A stretch of DNA of 64,000 nucleotides from Daphnia pulex. Lineage: Eukaryota > Arthropoda > Branchiopoda > Diplostraca > Daphniidae. The position numbers and the translations under genes are program-made. The stretch spans positions 6,790,501 to 6,854,500 of the forward strand of contig NC_060021.1 in NCBI RefSeq assembly GCF_021134715.1, read 5' to 3'. Positions 1 through 13,095 of the stretch are shown piece by piece (positions within the stretch are counted from its first letter, which is position 1; the number at the start of each line of letters is the position of its first letter). The notes under the pieces are model-generated. The model ran no database searches. It was not told where the DNA came from and was given only the letters and a program-made list of their open reading frames with translations.

Positions 1-456
1 GCAATGACACACAAAACTTTGCCCGTGACACATAAAAGATAATACTCGTTGCACTCCATTATTACTTTTAACAAATGATATCGAACGAAACACACTTCCT
101 GTGAAAAATGTCATCGTCGTGGTTCGAATTTCAAAACGTCAATGTTCGTCTGCTCGAATCACAATCGATTTTTATTTATTTATCGCTTTTTTTTTAAACT
201 CCCCTCTCAACTTACATTGATCGCTGAAATTTTCAGTAGATTGATTTTGCATGTTAAATCAAAAAATACTTTAAATATTATAGTAAAAAAAACCTATTGA
301 ACAACTGAAAATGATTTCCCGAGTGAATAAACTATTGAAATTCAGCTATCTAAAGATTCCAAAGCCTTCCTCAGTTCAGTTCCTCCCTCATTGTTAAATG
401 ATTCGTGAATTTTTCAAAAGAATATCGACCCATCTTTTTTCTCATTCCGATTGCAG
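1..456. other. Upstream intron or flank of alpha-mannosidase II, no exon seen
   Basis: AT-rich sequence with no convincing coding exon. It ends in a splice acceptor (ttgcag at 451-456) that opens the first visible mannosidase exon, so at least its right part is intron. The exons coding for the N-terminal tail, membrane anchor and stem must lie further left, outside the window. Confidence 0.6.
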
Positions 457-3400
457 GTTGTCGTGTTGCCCCATTCCCATGTCGATCCTGGTTGGTTGAA
501 AACTTTTGAAAACTATTACGCACAATCGACGCACTCGATTTTGGACAACTTGGTCACCAAGTTGACGCAGCACAAAAATATGACATTCATCTGGACGGAA
601 ATATCTTTCTTCGCGCTGTGGTGGGAAAGGTTAGTAGCAGTAAAAAAAGAAAAAAAGCTAAAGTTTGAGCCAGTCGATTGACTATGTGAATTTTTCAGTG
701 CATTGCCAGCCAAAAGACGCCAAGTGCAAAAGTTGGTTGAAGAAAAGCGACTGGAATTCACTTCGGCCACTTGGGTAATGGTGGATGAAGCCACGCCACA
801 TCTCTATTCCATGCTCGACCAAATGATTGAAGGTAACCTTTAAAATTTTATGTTTAAAAACTAAATTAAAATTTTGTTAACCCCCCGCCCAACAGGACAC
901 CAATGGCTGAAATCGCATTTGGGCGTGTCTCCCAAATCGGCATGGACTGTCGATCCTTTCGGACACGGCCCAGTGGCACCCTACTTGCTGCACGCAGCCG
1001 GACTCCAAAACACGGTCGTCCAACGTATCCATTACGGTAAAGGACATTAAAAAAATAAATAAAAGTAAAAAGATCTCAACTAAAAACCGCAAACAGGATG
1101 GAAGCGCTGGATGGCAGACCGACAGGTGAGCGACTTTTATTGGAAGCTGCCCTGGGAGACTCCTGGACGGGATTCGGTTCTATGCCACAACTTCCCTTAC
1201 GACATTTACACGACAAAGCATTCCTGCGGTCCCAACCCGAAAACGTGTTTAGGATACGATTTCCGCAATGTCCGAGGCGAATACAACGGTACGTGTGTCA
1301 TTTTGATTAACACAATCACATTTTAGATGGGGGGGGGGGGAAGTCTCAGCTAGCGAACATAAAAGGAATGAACCGTTATAGCCGTAATTCATGTTTGATT
1401 CCGGGCCCATTGCACTCTTAATTGAGTCATGCAGCGTACTAAATGATGCGCAGGGTAGTAACAGCAATAAGTGTTCATTAGAGACGTATACTTTCGTGCA
1501 ACGGCGCACGCTTCACTAAACAAACGGAGGGATAATAAACTCGACTTTTCTTTTTTGAGTTTCAAAGTTCTCACTTGAAAAATAAAATAAGGGGAAAAAG
1601 GTTGACAGGATCCGTTGCCTACGGGTCTCTCGTCAACATTCTATTGTCCAACATCACGATCTTTTACAATGTCAATAGGTGAACTACTCCCCAAAGTACG
1701 CCTTTTTTCCAGTTCATAAAAGTCAATTCAAAATTGGAAAGGAAGAAGGAAATTACGACAGTTACAAACGAGTCGACATTTCCTCATAGACGAGGATAAT
1801 GGCACAAGATTATCCTAATCGATTGTTGGGCCGCCAGTCAGCGGGGAATTGTGGTGCGTGACTGAAACTGAAACGGCAAACAGGATATCGTCGACTATAC
1901 ACGCTGGCTGCCAGCCCAGTCTCAATTTATTTTCTTTTTATTTCTTTTTTCTTCTTTTTTTTTTACTGATGAATTTGATTACGAACACTTTATATCTTCG
2001 CCTGCTTGTTGTTCGTTCCGATTCACGCATTCCCCCCTCCTCAAGTCACGTTATCACGACATTCGCCCGTTTGCAAGAATAATTTACGACGCCAATTCTA
2101 TACGTTATTTGTAAAAAATGTTGTTGTCTTGTTGTTGTTTAGAGTTTACAATGAACTCGTCGCCCATCACGCGAACCAACATCCAGAGCAAAGCCGAGGT
2201 GCTGCTGGAGCAATACGCCAAAACGGGTTCACTGACCCGTCACAATATCGTGCTGGCACTAGTGGGCGACGATTTCCGCTACGATCACGACATCGAGTGG
2301 GATCAGCAGTACACCAATTACCAGAACCTCTTCAACTACATCAACGCCAGGAAGGAGATCTACAAAACTGAAATTGGATTCGGGACACTCACCGATTACT
2401 TTGATGCCATCCGCGGTCGCGTTGACAACTTCCCAACTCTCAAAGGAGATTTCTTCCCCTATTCGGACATTTTCAGCGAAGGACGGCCCGCTTACTGGAC
2501 CGGTTATTTCACGTCTCGACCCTATTACAAAGTAAATAAGAAAAAGATTTGATATAATTTTGACCGAAAACGAGTCTGAGGGTATAAACGCATAATGTGT
2601 AAACAATTCGTCTTCACCCAAAATGACAGATGCTGGCTCGGGAGTTGGAAGATCGACTCCGAGGGGCGGAGATTCTCTACACTTTGGCTCTCAACCGAGC
2701 GAGACAGAATGGATTCCCTACGGCCAGACGAGTTATGGATCACAAGTATGGCGCCCTGGTACAGGCGAGGAGGTGGTTGGCGCTGTTCCAGCATCATGAC
2801 GCCATCACGGGGACCAGCAAAGCGGCTGTCATGCAGGACTACGGTCAAAAACTCTTCCAGGCGTTGAAAGATTCGGCCAATATCGCGTCGAGCAGCGCTG
2901 CCATTCTCATGTCGATCGACGACCATCAGTGGCAACGCTTCCGACTTTTGCCCGCACTCCAGCGACCCACTTACGACAAACTGGCCCAAAAGACGACGCT
3001 CGAATTGGCAACAACTGAGCAAACGGAGAAGACGGTCATCCTGTACAACTCGGAGGCTCACCACCGAGACGAAATGGTCAGATTGAAGACCAGCTGGCCG
3101 TACATCCGCGTTCTCGATTCGGATGGCAATAAAATCCGACATCAAGTCAATCCCGTTTGGACCCTTCAACACCACCAGCGACTGGAGCCGGCCCCCGAAA
3201 GTTTTCAGTTGGTTTTCATAGCCTCGTTAGCTCCATTGTCTCTGTCGGCCTTCCGAATTCAAAGAATGCACATACCGACCAGCCAACAAGCCAACGAAAC
3301 CGCCAAGACGCTCGTCTACAGCACGTTCGACAATACGACACTAAACGGGCCATTCAAATCGCAGCGGCTGGAGCAGTTGGTCGACATCCAAGTGGAGAAC

Positions 3401-4594
3401 CGCAAGACAAAGTTGCTCTTTGACGGGCAGACGGGATTTCTCAAATCGATCCGATCCAAAGCCACGGACCGCGTGACTCCGTGCGCCATGCAGTTCGCCG
3501 CCTATCCTTCCAGCATGTTCCATAGCGGAGCTTATCTTTTCATGCCCGATCCCAACGCAGTCGAGCCGCAACTTGACGTCTTGAAAGGTTTCAACGGAAG
3601 GCCGCAGATTTTCATCATCAGCGGGCCGGTGATGTCAGAAGTGTCGGTGGTCTACAGCCAATTGCTCGTCCATTCGACCATCATCTTCCACAAAAAGATG
3701 GAGGATCTCATCTGGATGGAAACGACGTTGGACATGGGGCCGGCACCCAACTTTAGAGAGCATGAATTCTTTATCCGCTTTAAAACCGGACTGCAAAATG
3801 TCGATCCAGTTAATGGCACGGCCGAGTTCTTCACCGACCAGAACGGGTTCGCATTCGCCCGGCGAGTGCGCAACAGCCAACTCGGAGTGGAGGCCAACTA
3901 TTATCCAATCACGAGCGCTGCATTCATTCAAGACGACAACCAGCGGTTGAACGTGCTGGTCAATAGCGCCAAAGGCTTCACTTCGCTGGAAAAAGGATGG
4001 ATGGAGTTTATGCTGGACAGGCGAACCATTCACGACGACGGGCGAGGAATGGGCGAAGGGATGACGGACAACTTGCCAACTGTTACACCCTTTGTGCTGA
4101 TGCTGGAAGAAAGGAAAGAGTCGGACGACAAGGTGGACAGAATAAGTCTTCCGGCAACGTTCGCTTCGACGAGATTAATGTATCCGGCTACGGCTTTTAT
4201 CGTCGATGCTGACGAGTCGGAGCAAGTCGATTTTGTTACGCGGACTCGGCTACTCTTTCTCAACCAGCCCCTACCGTGCAATATCCACATGGTCGGCCTC
4301 AGGACTCTTTCCGAAACAGGATTGATGGAAATGGATTTACCGTCCAACTCGGCGTTGTTGACTCTTCACAACCGGGCCGCCGATTGTTCCATAACGGACG
4401 ATCTACCTTTCTCTTGCGGTACAACTGATCCTGAGGATCGAGTCTTCCATCCGGGGACATCTTTCATCGGACTGGAACTCGGCAGAATGGAGCGCACTTC
4501 TCTCACTGGGCTCCGCGAGATGGGTCTGGCCGATTTCGACTCTGCCCGTCTCTCTTTGATGGAACTGGGCTCTTTCAACCTCACTTTTGTCTGA
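457..4594 (+). CDS. MAN2A: Golgi alpha-mannosidase II (GH38), 3' part
   Basis: Class II alpha-mannosidase that trims two mannoses from GlcNAcMan5GlcNAc2 during N-glycan maturation in the Golgi. Exons: 457-629, 699-832, 896-1036, 1097-1288, 2143-2531, 2630-4594, giving 997 residues in one frame to the TGA stop. The visible protein opens with the zinc-site motif HSHVDPGW at residues 6-13 and continues with WTVDPFGHG, which holds the catalytic nucleophile Asp, then [19 protein letters not shown] and the zinc-binding HHDAITGT in the last exon. All known GH38 zinc and catalytic positions are therefore present. Vertebrate and insect enzymes have about 1,110-1,150 residues, so roughly 120-150 N-terminal residues (type II membrane anchor) are off-window. 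The region between the catalytic and middle domains lacks the usual CPW triplet and reads [14 protein letters not shown], so this may be a MAN2-like paralogue. The fourth intron is unusually long (854 bp). Confidence 0.93.
1289..2142 (+). other. Long intron of alpha-mannosidase II
   Basis: This 854-bp intron is more than ten times the usual intron length here. It holds a 12-base G run at 1329-1340 and a pyrimidine-rich stretch near 1925-1965, and I see no conserved exon. Frame is kept across it (aac g|ag), so no missing exon is required. Confidence 0.7.
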
Positions 4595-4679
4595 GGTGGA
4601 ATTTTTTCTTAGTCAAATGATCTGAAACATTCACCCAATGAACAATAATAATAATAATTAATACATTTGAAGTATACGA

Positions 4680-6995
4680 TCAAAATTCGGGAGACATTTC
4701 CAAGTAGTTGATTGGGGATACAATCTGATCATAATGAATTCGAGGGACTGTGGGATCCGTCGCTCTGGGAAGGGACTGATCGACATGGTACCAAAAGGCC
4801 GGTCGAATTGGGACAATCAACTCGTCAAATTTCTTTTTCAGTTCGGCCACCGTTCCCGGTTCGATTTCTGAGGCCGTGATGAAACAGAAACAGACGAGAT
4901 TTGGCATGCTGCTTACAAATTTGAGTAGAACGTCTTGAAGTTCCTGACTTTTCCACGGAATGTTTGGGCCGTCTTCCTCGTAGAGAACAATCCTTTCCAA
5001 TCTTTTACAGTCGAGCAGAGTATTCAGCACGGCCCGATTCGGCATAATTTCTCCTTCGTACTCGTAGGCGTATTGCAATCTAAATTCATATTCATGTAAA
5101 CATTGTGAAATCTGTATTTTAGTTAGACCAAAGTACTGACCTAAAATCTCGCAACTTTTCAGCCAGAGGTAAGTAGCGACAAAGATTGTCGAATGATTCG
5201 TCGCAACTGAGACCACCGCAAATGTGAAGGTTTCGAAGTAATGGGCAACCACTAAATATCTGAAATAGAATGAGTCAGTTAAGAATTCCATATAATTTCA
5301 ATTTTGTGCTTACCGTTTCAAAGAAATCTCCTTCAAACAAACAGAACGCATTTAGGCTTAACGTAGTCAACCGGCCACAACGTAATATCGTTTTCAAACA
5401 GTCAGTCATACCAGATTGGGAAGATTTATAACCCAGTGGTGTCCAAGGATCCATAGCAGATCGATTTGAATAACCAATATGAAGCGCTTCAAGATTAGGA
5501 GTGGCTTTCAGAAATAGTTCTAAAATATCTGGGACAATAATATGAAAAATAACAGCGGTAATTTTGCAGTTGTGTAGCTTAGAATTGTATAGGATAACAA
5601 ACGCATTATTACCTTTTCTCGGAAAACTACAGTTGTAAACCAATGTCTTCAAATGATTCAACATCCAGTCATCTTTCATACAAAAAGGATAACCATTGTT
5701 GTCATTCAAATGCAAATGCTCTAACTTGGGGTGTGCTCTACACAATTCGTCTACTCCCTTAATAATACACGGAAAATACATTTAGCGACAAACTTCAACA
5801 TCACTAGAGGAAACATAAATTACTTCTGAACTGATGCAATAGCCATGAATGTAGCGAAGGTTAGGCAACACGGTCCATTGTTCTAGCCCAATCCCGCCAA
5901 TGTGTTCCAACTGGCCAAATCGCCCATCGTCGTCGCTGTCAAAACTTGACAGTTGACCGTCACATAAAATTGATTTTATTTGACTTCCTGAAGGGATGGT
6001 ATCACGCGATATTCCAACATCTTCCATAATCCAGACACGCTCAACGCAGCTCATGTCATATTGGGAAAATATCCAATTAACCAGCCCCTTGACGCATTCG
6101 TCTGGGTATGAAATTAAACCACCCCTTTTCAAAATGACCAAATTTTTCAATAATGCCATCCAGCTTAAATTCGGGAAAAATTTTTCTCTAGCACGATTGA
6201 CGAATACATCATCATAATCATCCTTTCCGAATGGCCCATATCTGAAATATTCTTCACTATAGACAATTTCCAGGTGCAAATCCACACATTTTCGGCAATA
6301 ACTATAAATAATAATAACTGGGTTTAATAAATAGTCCTCAGAAATAAAAGCACAATAGAATTAATTAGATACCTTAACAGCTGCAGCATTAAAAACCAAG
6401 AGTCTATATAATAAGCACCATTGAATGCAAGGATTTTTAAGTGAGTAAGTTTTGAGAAACTATTAGATAATGTTTGAAGTGATGATGATTCAAATTCTTT
6501 CATTTTATCAAAAATAGGTTCATCATTCTCTGACAAGCTAATACTAATTTTTACAATATGATGACAGCTTTTAAATATCTGCCAAAGATGTGAAAGGTTA
6601 AGCTTGGTATCTTGAATGTGCAAAGAAGATAAGTGACTCATTGAAGTTACAGCATCAAATAGAAAGTCACTCGGCAGCCAATAACAGTGGCTTGTATCTA
6701 AACTTGTAACTATTTCTGGGATAACCCAACTACTTAGATATGTATGGAATAAATTATGGGTGACAAAGTAACACTGCTGGATTGAAAGTGTTCTGCACAG
6801 TAGTTAAAGAAATCAGAATTACAATTTGCTGTAAAGTTTCAGTAGTATTATTTGTTATTACCTTCTTTCTCCACATAGGCATGAAAATCTGTCAGACACC
6901 CCTGAGAGTGAAAAGGTTATACAGTCTTTTTCATTCATGTAGTTGAAAAGGTGAAGAAGTATGTCAACAGGAAGACTGTCAAAATGCGTCTCCAT
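4680..6995 (-). CDS. F-box and leucine-rich-repeat protein
   Basis: Likely substrate adaptor of an SCF (Skp1-Cul1-F-box) ubiquitin ligase. The start at 6995 opens directly into an F-box (METHFDSLPVDILLHLFNYM), followed by irregular leucine-rich repeats such as HPKLEHLHLNDN, TPNLEALHIG and CPLLRNLHICGG. Exons on the minus strand: 6995-6862, 6792-6373, 6301-5824, 5757-5613, 5528-5314, 5259-5141, 5079-4680, giving 636 residues. Two introns (5823-5758, 66 nt; 5612-5529, 84 nt) are multiples of three. The second keeps the frame open when unspliced; the first contains an in-frame TAA followed at once by ATG, so removing it is essential. It is convergent with the mannosidase gene, leaving only 85 bp between the stops. 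I do not recognise a specific orthologue; it looks like a lineage-expanded F-box/LRR gene. Confidence 0.75.
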
Positions 6996-7389
6996 CTTTG
7001 TTTTTAAACAAATCAAAACTCCTCTGATGCACAAGGAAATATTTCACTGTTACTGCCTTAAGTGAACGTTTACTATATTCGATTTTAGAGGACAACTATT
7101 TTGAATCACTAAAATATTTCGTGGTGTTTATTTTCTGCCGCTCGTAAGAAATATCCCGATCACAACAATAGCAGAGGAAGCCTTATCTGACCAACTGTGC
7201 AGATGTTGGATATTAAATTCAACGATATCAGAAATTACGAAATAATTATAAACAAATACTTTGAATTTAAGGAAAAGATAATACGAATTAAAATTATATG
7301 CTGAATTAAGACAGCCTTTAGAAGAGTTAAAAGACCGCATAAAGAAATAAATTCGATGAAAGCTAAAAAGTATTCAATTTTACGAGTTA
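6996..7389. other. Spacer between F-box gene and NCAPD2
   Basis: AT-rich spacer between the 5' end of the F-box gene and the 3' end of the condensin gene. It must hold the F-box promoter and the NCAPD2 3' UTR. A minus-strand AATAAA lies near 7118-7123. No further gene was recognised. Confidence 0.6.
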
Positions 7390-10300
7390 TTATCTCCTCG
7401 ACCTTGTAGTTGTAGATTTCTTTTTCTCTGGCAGTTTATTCTTTCCTGGATTCGATTTTCCTATTACGAAATTAACATTATTAATCGCACTTTTATTTTA
7501 TTTGTATGACTATGTGTAAAAAGAAATGATTAATTACCACGAGAAGCTGGCTTAATGAAAACATCCTGGTCACTTCCGGAATCCGCCTCAGTTTGACGTC
7601 GAGTAGCTCGAATTGATCGAGTTGATCCCATATTATTTTTTAATTTTGCCGCCAACTGAGCTTTCCTGTCTTCCTTTTCGCTGTCGTCGTCGTCGTCTTC
7701 TTCTTCTTCGACACTCGATTCATCATCAGAAGAAACTTGTGGAATTGCAATTTTCTTGCGGATATTGCGCCCATGTCGCAATGGTGTTTTTTTATTAGAG
7801 CTATGTGGCGTCCCCAAATGAGCCGGATGACCGGGCATTTCCGGTTCATCATCGTCCATTGAAACTTCTTCTTCTTCTTCTGAATCTTTTGCTCGCTGCT
7901 TTCGTTTCGCTGTAAAATACGCCATGAATAATAAATACAAAATGAGGGGACAAAATCTATAGAATTAGTTACGTTTGTTCTTGGGCGCTTGAGCTTTCGT
8001 AACTTGTGAGGCCTGGGCTTTGCGTACAACTTGCTGCTCATCTTGGTCAGCATCGATAGTCTCTTTAATTTTAGCCTCGATTTCATCGATTAACCCACGA
8101 ATTTCCTAATTGCAATAGAATAAATTATAAGTACAAAAATTCGATTGCATTTCTAATCATCAACGTACCTGCTTTGCAAATGCCTTCTTGGTAGTCGCTA
8201 AAATAGCATTAAGTGTTTCAACAACTCCTTCTTCGTGGATCTTGTCGGAAATACAGTTCCAGTGCTCGAGAATACGACGAAGCGAGCGTTCGTTGAAAGT
8301 CAACAACGAGAGACAGTACATCAGATCTCTTGATTGACGTTCAGTTCGCGACGCGCCCAACCGTAAGATGATTTTCTCAACCAATGACTCGTTTTGCTTA
8401 TCTTTCTGAATCAATACAATAATTCCCTTGAGCACGACTCGGAAATTTTCTTCGGCAACAGCAGCCTCAGGATCGCAAAGTCGTGAAATGATGTCGGGCA
8501 TAACATTGTAGAGGGCGTTTCCTTTGCGGGCAAACTCGCTGAAGAACATGCGGGACATTGATGAAATTCTCGTATCAGGATCGATAACGCATAGCGCAAT
8601 GTCCGAGATCTGGCCCTTGACCTTAACCATGTCGTTTAGAATCAAATGGGATAGAACGTTGAGAGTAGTTCTCTTGACGATAGGGGAATCGTCACGTAAT
8701 CGGCTGTAGAGATTCGGTGTCCAAGGCTCGATTAAGTTGGGAAAACGAAAGTTGAGATCTCCCATGGCGATGACCAAATTGGAGCGGATTACTTCTTCCG
8801 GGCTCTTTTCTAATACAGTGAACAGAAGGCGCAAGTGTTGTGAACAAAACTGCGGAGAGACGAGCATGAATTCGGCAAGACAGAGACTGGCTGCTGCACG
8901 AAGGGATGGATCAGGATATTTCGCTGGGTTCGAATTTACGAGAATCACCAAAGGGGCCATCGATGAAAGCAAACTGTGGCCACCAGTTACAATCTCCGAT
9001 TCACAAATCTATTGAAAAGAAAAACAAATTACCGTAATTGAAAAAGTTTTCGACTTGATAATGAAATTACCTTGCGGACATATTCAGCTTCATCATCATC
9101 AGCTACGGCGCCAACAAGTTCATCGTCTTCTCCTGATTCGCATTGTTCTTGCTGAGGACGAGTGGAAACTCTTCTGCGAGAAGCAGACTGAAGTAGATTG
9201 CGCTTTTGTTTGCTTGTCTCTTCTTGTTTTTCCTCGCGTACTCTTGCTCTGCGTCGTAGTTCACTGTAGACATGAACGTCCAAATGGATTAGTTGTCTCA
9301 GAGCCACTTGGCCGGCAACCACAAAGATGCGTGTCAACACAGTTGTAGGCACTTCTAATTCCGCGTTCTCCATCAAATTACCACTCTGATCTCGGCTAGA
9401 CTTATACACGATAGCACACATCTCCTTAAGGACATCTCCCATGATCATGTCAGGATGCTCAGCAAGTGTGTAAATAAGCGAAACGGACGTAGTAGCAAAC
9501 TGTGAGTAATGAACGTCCTCCAAACGAGTAAGGCCTTCAACAAGCAGTTTTTTTGAGCACTCGAAAATTTCGTTGGTCGGTGGAAAGCGCATCGGCTGTT
9601 CTTTGCAATCAGTTGCAGCTTTGGTCGGTGCCATTTTTAACAAGGCCGCACAGGTCAAATGCGCAAGACGAAAGTCTTTAGAGCCTCGCTCTCCTAATCC
9701 GACCGAAACTAGTACATTGACATTACTAGTCACCACTTGGACTTCAGCAGAAGCCACCATGGTCAGTAGCATTAAAGCAGAGCGTGACTCCTCTTCAGTC
9801 GTGTCAGGGAGGGCCATGGAGAATTTCTCCCACATCACCTAAAAGTAAAGAGAATTTAATAAGCCGTTCAAGTAAAAAAAAAAAAAAAAGCCTTAATAAA
9901 TTCTTTCGAAGCATTTAATACCTGAATGCAGATTTTGGGCAAATCTCCTGACTTCACGCACATTGCAATCAGTTCTTCCAATGAAGCCAGTTCTCCTTGA
10001 GTAGACAATGATATCAGAGCACTAAGATTGGAAACTACCTGAAGGGCACGCCTCTTGGAACCTGTTGCCTCCATGTTCATGTAAAGACGTTTGTAAGCGT
10101 TGACGACAGCTTTTTTTACGTCCTCTTCAGAAGACCAGATGAGACTCAACATGCGTCTTACGCCCTGCATAGCGTCTAGCACGTCAAATTCGAATGCCGT
10201 GACGAAAAAATCAATTGCTTCCAAGATGTCACTCGTTTGTTTAGAACAAAGCAGTTGGCATACCATCGGTATGGCTGCATAAACTGAACTGGCGAAAGCA

Positions 10301-12287
10301 TGCGAATCCTTTAGATACATTACAAGCATACGCTGCTGCCCGATTTCTTTGCTCTCTTCTTCTTGGGGAGGCTGCTGGATTTCTTGTTCAACGGCTTCTT
10401 GAACTAGGCGCTCCATTTCTTCTCTTTCACCATCATTATCTTCATCTCCAACGAATATAATCTTTATTTTGTCTAATATTTCAACGGGATCTTCTTGCTC
10501 TTCGTCGTCTTCTGTTATGAACATTCTTGCGACTCTTTTGTAGTTGCACGCATTCAGTTGTTGTATAACTTCTTCGTTCGTTAGCTCTGACATTGACATG
10601 TCTATATCCTCTTCATCGAAAACTTCATGGATAGCCACAAGGATTTCCGGCTCCATTGCATTCCACAGTTCTGTTTTCGTTGGTCCGCACTTGCTTGGAT
10701 CTACTTGAATCCTTTGGGGCTGATTGCCTGAGGCTTCAAGCATTTCTTTCAGTTTTGCTTCCTCCGATTCCTTCTTTGCTCCAAGTTCCTCTAGTGGAAG
10801 GCGTTCGCCGTAGGGATTGCCTTGCATTAAAACGATCAATAATTGAACGGCATTCTTACGAACGGTGCCAGTCTTATCATTTAAACGACCGGTGGTCATG
10901 GTTAAAACTTTGTGTTGCAAGTTTAATGGGATGGCGTGCTTAAGGCTCAGCTTGTGCCATAGCTGAAGCGTTTTACTTCTAACGAAAGAATGAACGTCAT
11001 GCAAGTGTTCCAGAAGAGGATCCAATAATTGATCACGCAGTTCACGCTTCCTCTCGTCTAAATCTTCTCCGCTTAGTTCCTAAATACCAATTAATTTGTA
11101 AGGCGATAAAAAAGAGAAAATCAAAAGGAATTCATACCTGCATGACAATCTCTGCAAATATAGAGAGCGTACTATTACGCATCGTGAAAGATTCTTCCTC
11201 CAGATGAACGCTCAACAGACTGATGCACGGAATAAAAGCCGATGGAACCCTTTCAGCCAACTCAGACAGAAAAGCAGCGTAGTTGCGTGAGCTGGATGTG
11301 TCACGGGCAAGATCGTGGGGATCAACTTTACCGATTTCTCGGACTAATTCGACAACCATTTGGCTACAACCGAAAAGTTCGATCATTGTTACTAGGCCAT
11401 GGACACAAGCTGGAGCCACATGTTCAAAATGCTGCAGCAACTGGATGATTTTCAGTTGAAAACCAAGTCCATGATTATAGCGTTTCACTAAAGCTCCAAT
11501 GACCTGAGAAAAACATGTAGAGGAGCTATGTAAAAAAAAATTTCTGTTATTAAATGAATAAAAAAATTACCCTGAAAACACTTTCGACAGTTCCTTTCAA
11601 TCTGACATGGCTGATAGAAGGGTTCTCCAAAATCTTATAGCAAGCATTTGAAACAAGATTAACAAATTCCTGCTCAACCACTGGTGGAGACCACAACTTA
11701 TGGATGGGCAGCTGAATAAGATGATCAAGACTAGTAATGGCAAAATTCCTTTCAGCTTCTAGGTCAAACCCATCATCAACTGGTTTTTTCTTCTTGCGCC
11801 CAGATTTAGCATCAGAGCCAGGAACAACCAAACTTCTTGTTTCATAGTTTTGAAGGAAGAGACAAAGCAAGTAAACAATCATTTTTGTTATTGTCACAAG
11901 CTCCTTGCAGGTATCTGGATTGTTGTCGTCACTATTTAGGTGTTTATTTACATCTGAAACCAATTGTGTGATTGATTGAGATACTACTTTCCACGCATCG
12001 TTTTGTTGACTTAGGGCCAATTCATCAAATTTAACCAGAGCACTGAACAATGTATCAAAATTAGTGAGGATATAAACTGTGCCTTGTCTGGAAAATGAAA
12101 CGTATGCATCTACAAAAACAAAAAAAGTTAAGCTACTGACATTCTACGTTTTTTACAATATAGTACCTCGTAATTTCCCCGGAAGTTCATGTTTTGAATA
12201 CGTTTGTTCAACTACATACTGATTTGGAGACGAAGAATGCAATAAGTCTTCTTTATTCTCGGATATTACAAATTCGAGGCCGTCCAT
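7390..12287 (-). CDS. NCAPD2: Condensin complex subunit 1 (CAP-D2)
   Basis: Non-SMC HEAT-repeat subunit of condensin I, needed for mitotic chromosome compaction. Exons on the minus strand: 12287-12167, 12109-11571, 11503-11138, 11079-9922, 9838-9071, 9008-8169, 8105-7973, 7909-7538, 7460-7390, coding for 1,455 residues (human protein about 1,401). The start is the Met of MDGLEFVISENKEDLL. The exon at 9008-8169 (residues about 985-1264) carries the highly conserved Cnd1 domain, with ASLCLAEFMLVSPQFC, RSNLVIAMGDLNFRFPNLI and RLRDDSPIVKRTTLNVLSHL. The C-terminus is a charged tail with acidic runs (EEEEDDDDD) and basic clusters, as expected for the flexible, phosphorylated CAP-D2 tail. A 343-bp piece of this gene (about 10838-11180, including an intron) is copied at 16857-17199. 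A palindromic element sits about 160 bp upstream of the start. Confidence 0.95.
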
Positions 12288-12444
12288 TTTTGTGTCCGTT
12301 ACTAATTCACAACAAACTCGACTAAATTTCAAAACTTCAAACAATTATAAGCTTGTTGCTATGCGACGTTGCCAGTCAACCGAATACTGAATCACACTTG
12401 ATGGCCGTCGGCGACGGTTTTTTAGTCGCTCACTTACCACTTGC

Positions 12445-12726
12445 CAGAGCTATAGACTCCTGGTCGGTTCACGGCTGTGTTGGCTTCCCCATCCCGGTTT
12501 CAGGGTAAACGTAAGTCGATTTTCAGAGATTTTAGGGCGGGGCCTGTCAGAATTTTGAAGTGGAAACTGGAAACAGAGCCATCTAGGCTCTCAAAAGTAG
12601 CTGAGCGTAGTAGCTGACACACTCACTAGAGCGCTCATTCCAGTTTCCAAATCGGCTTACGTTTACCCTGAAACCGGGATGGGGAAGCCAACGCAGCCGT
12701 GAACCGACTAGGAGTCTATAGCTCTG
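12445..12726. mobile_element. Non-autonomous inverted-repeat transposon (MITE) with target-site duplication
   Basis: The ends are inverted copies of about 77 bp, with only three mismatches found by eye. The left arm starts CAGAGCTATAGACTCC and the right arm ends with its reverse complement. Inner parts also pair (gaaactgga near 12562 with tccagtttc near 12640), so nearly the whole 282 bp could fold into one hairpin. The element is flanked by a direct repeat cacttgc at 12438-12444 and 12727-12733. The CAGAG terminus resembles hAT-type ends, although an 8-bp duplication would be expected there, so family assignment is tentative. It contains no ORF. It lies between the start of NCAPD2 and the 3' end of Wntless copy A. 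Confidence 0.85.
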
Positions 12727-12733
12727 CACTTGC

Positions 12734-13095
12734 CAGTTCGGAGCAGTCCACAACCATTACAACGGAATCGTTCGAAAAAATGTCGACATTATAAAATTGA
12801 GAAGAGTATTATTATATTGGCCTCAGGGGAACACGGAACTTAGTTATGGGGAAGAAGACGCATGCTAGCATATAAATAATATTAGGAATGCACCACGTTA
12901 AAAGAGAAAGAAATAGCTACAAAGTGTTTCATAAAACTGAGAAATTGATAACACTTAGCAAAATTGGAGACTTTAAGGGGCTCAAAAAAATTGCAGGCCC
13001 TTTAATTAGACAACAAAACATTAAGAACCGCGCTAACAAGTGTACAGCAACAGTATACGCAGAAATGCTTTTAAAAAGCATCCCGGGTTGTTCGA
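12734..13095. other. 3' flank of Wntless copy A, no convincing gene
   Basis: AT-rich sequence after the mobile element, most likely the 3' UTR and flank of the Wntless gene to its right. An open frame of 76 codons at 12888-13118 on the plus strand runs antisense into the Wntless stop region, resembles nothing I know, and is not called. Confidence 0.5.

Noticed and set aside
1289-2142. Possible missing exon in alpha-mannosidase II because the usual CPW triplet is absent
   Set aside because: The flanking exons join in phase with a product of normal length for this region, and no conserved coding block was seen in the intron.
5779-5784. Apparent in-frame TAA splitting the F-box/LRR gene into two genes
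   Set aside because: A good donor (gaa|gtaatt) and acceptor (attaag|g) bracket it with matching phase, so it lies in a 66-nt intron.
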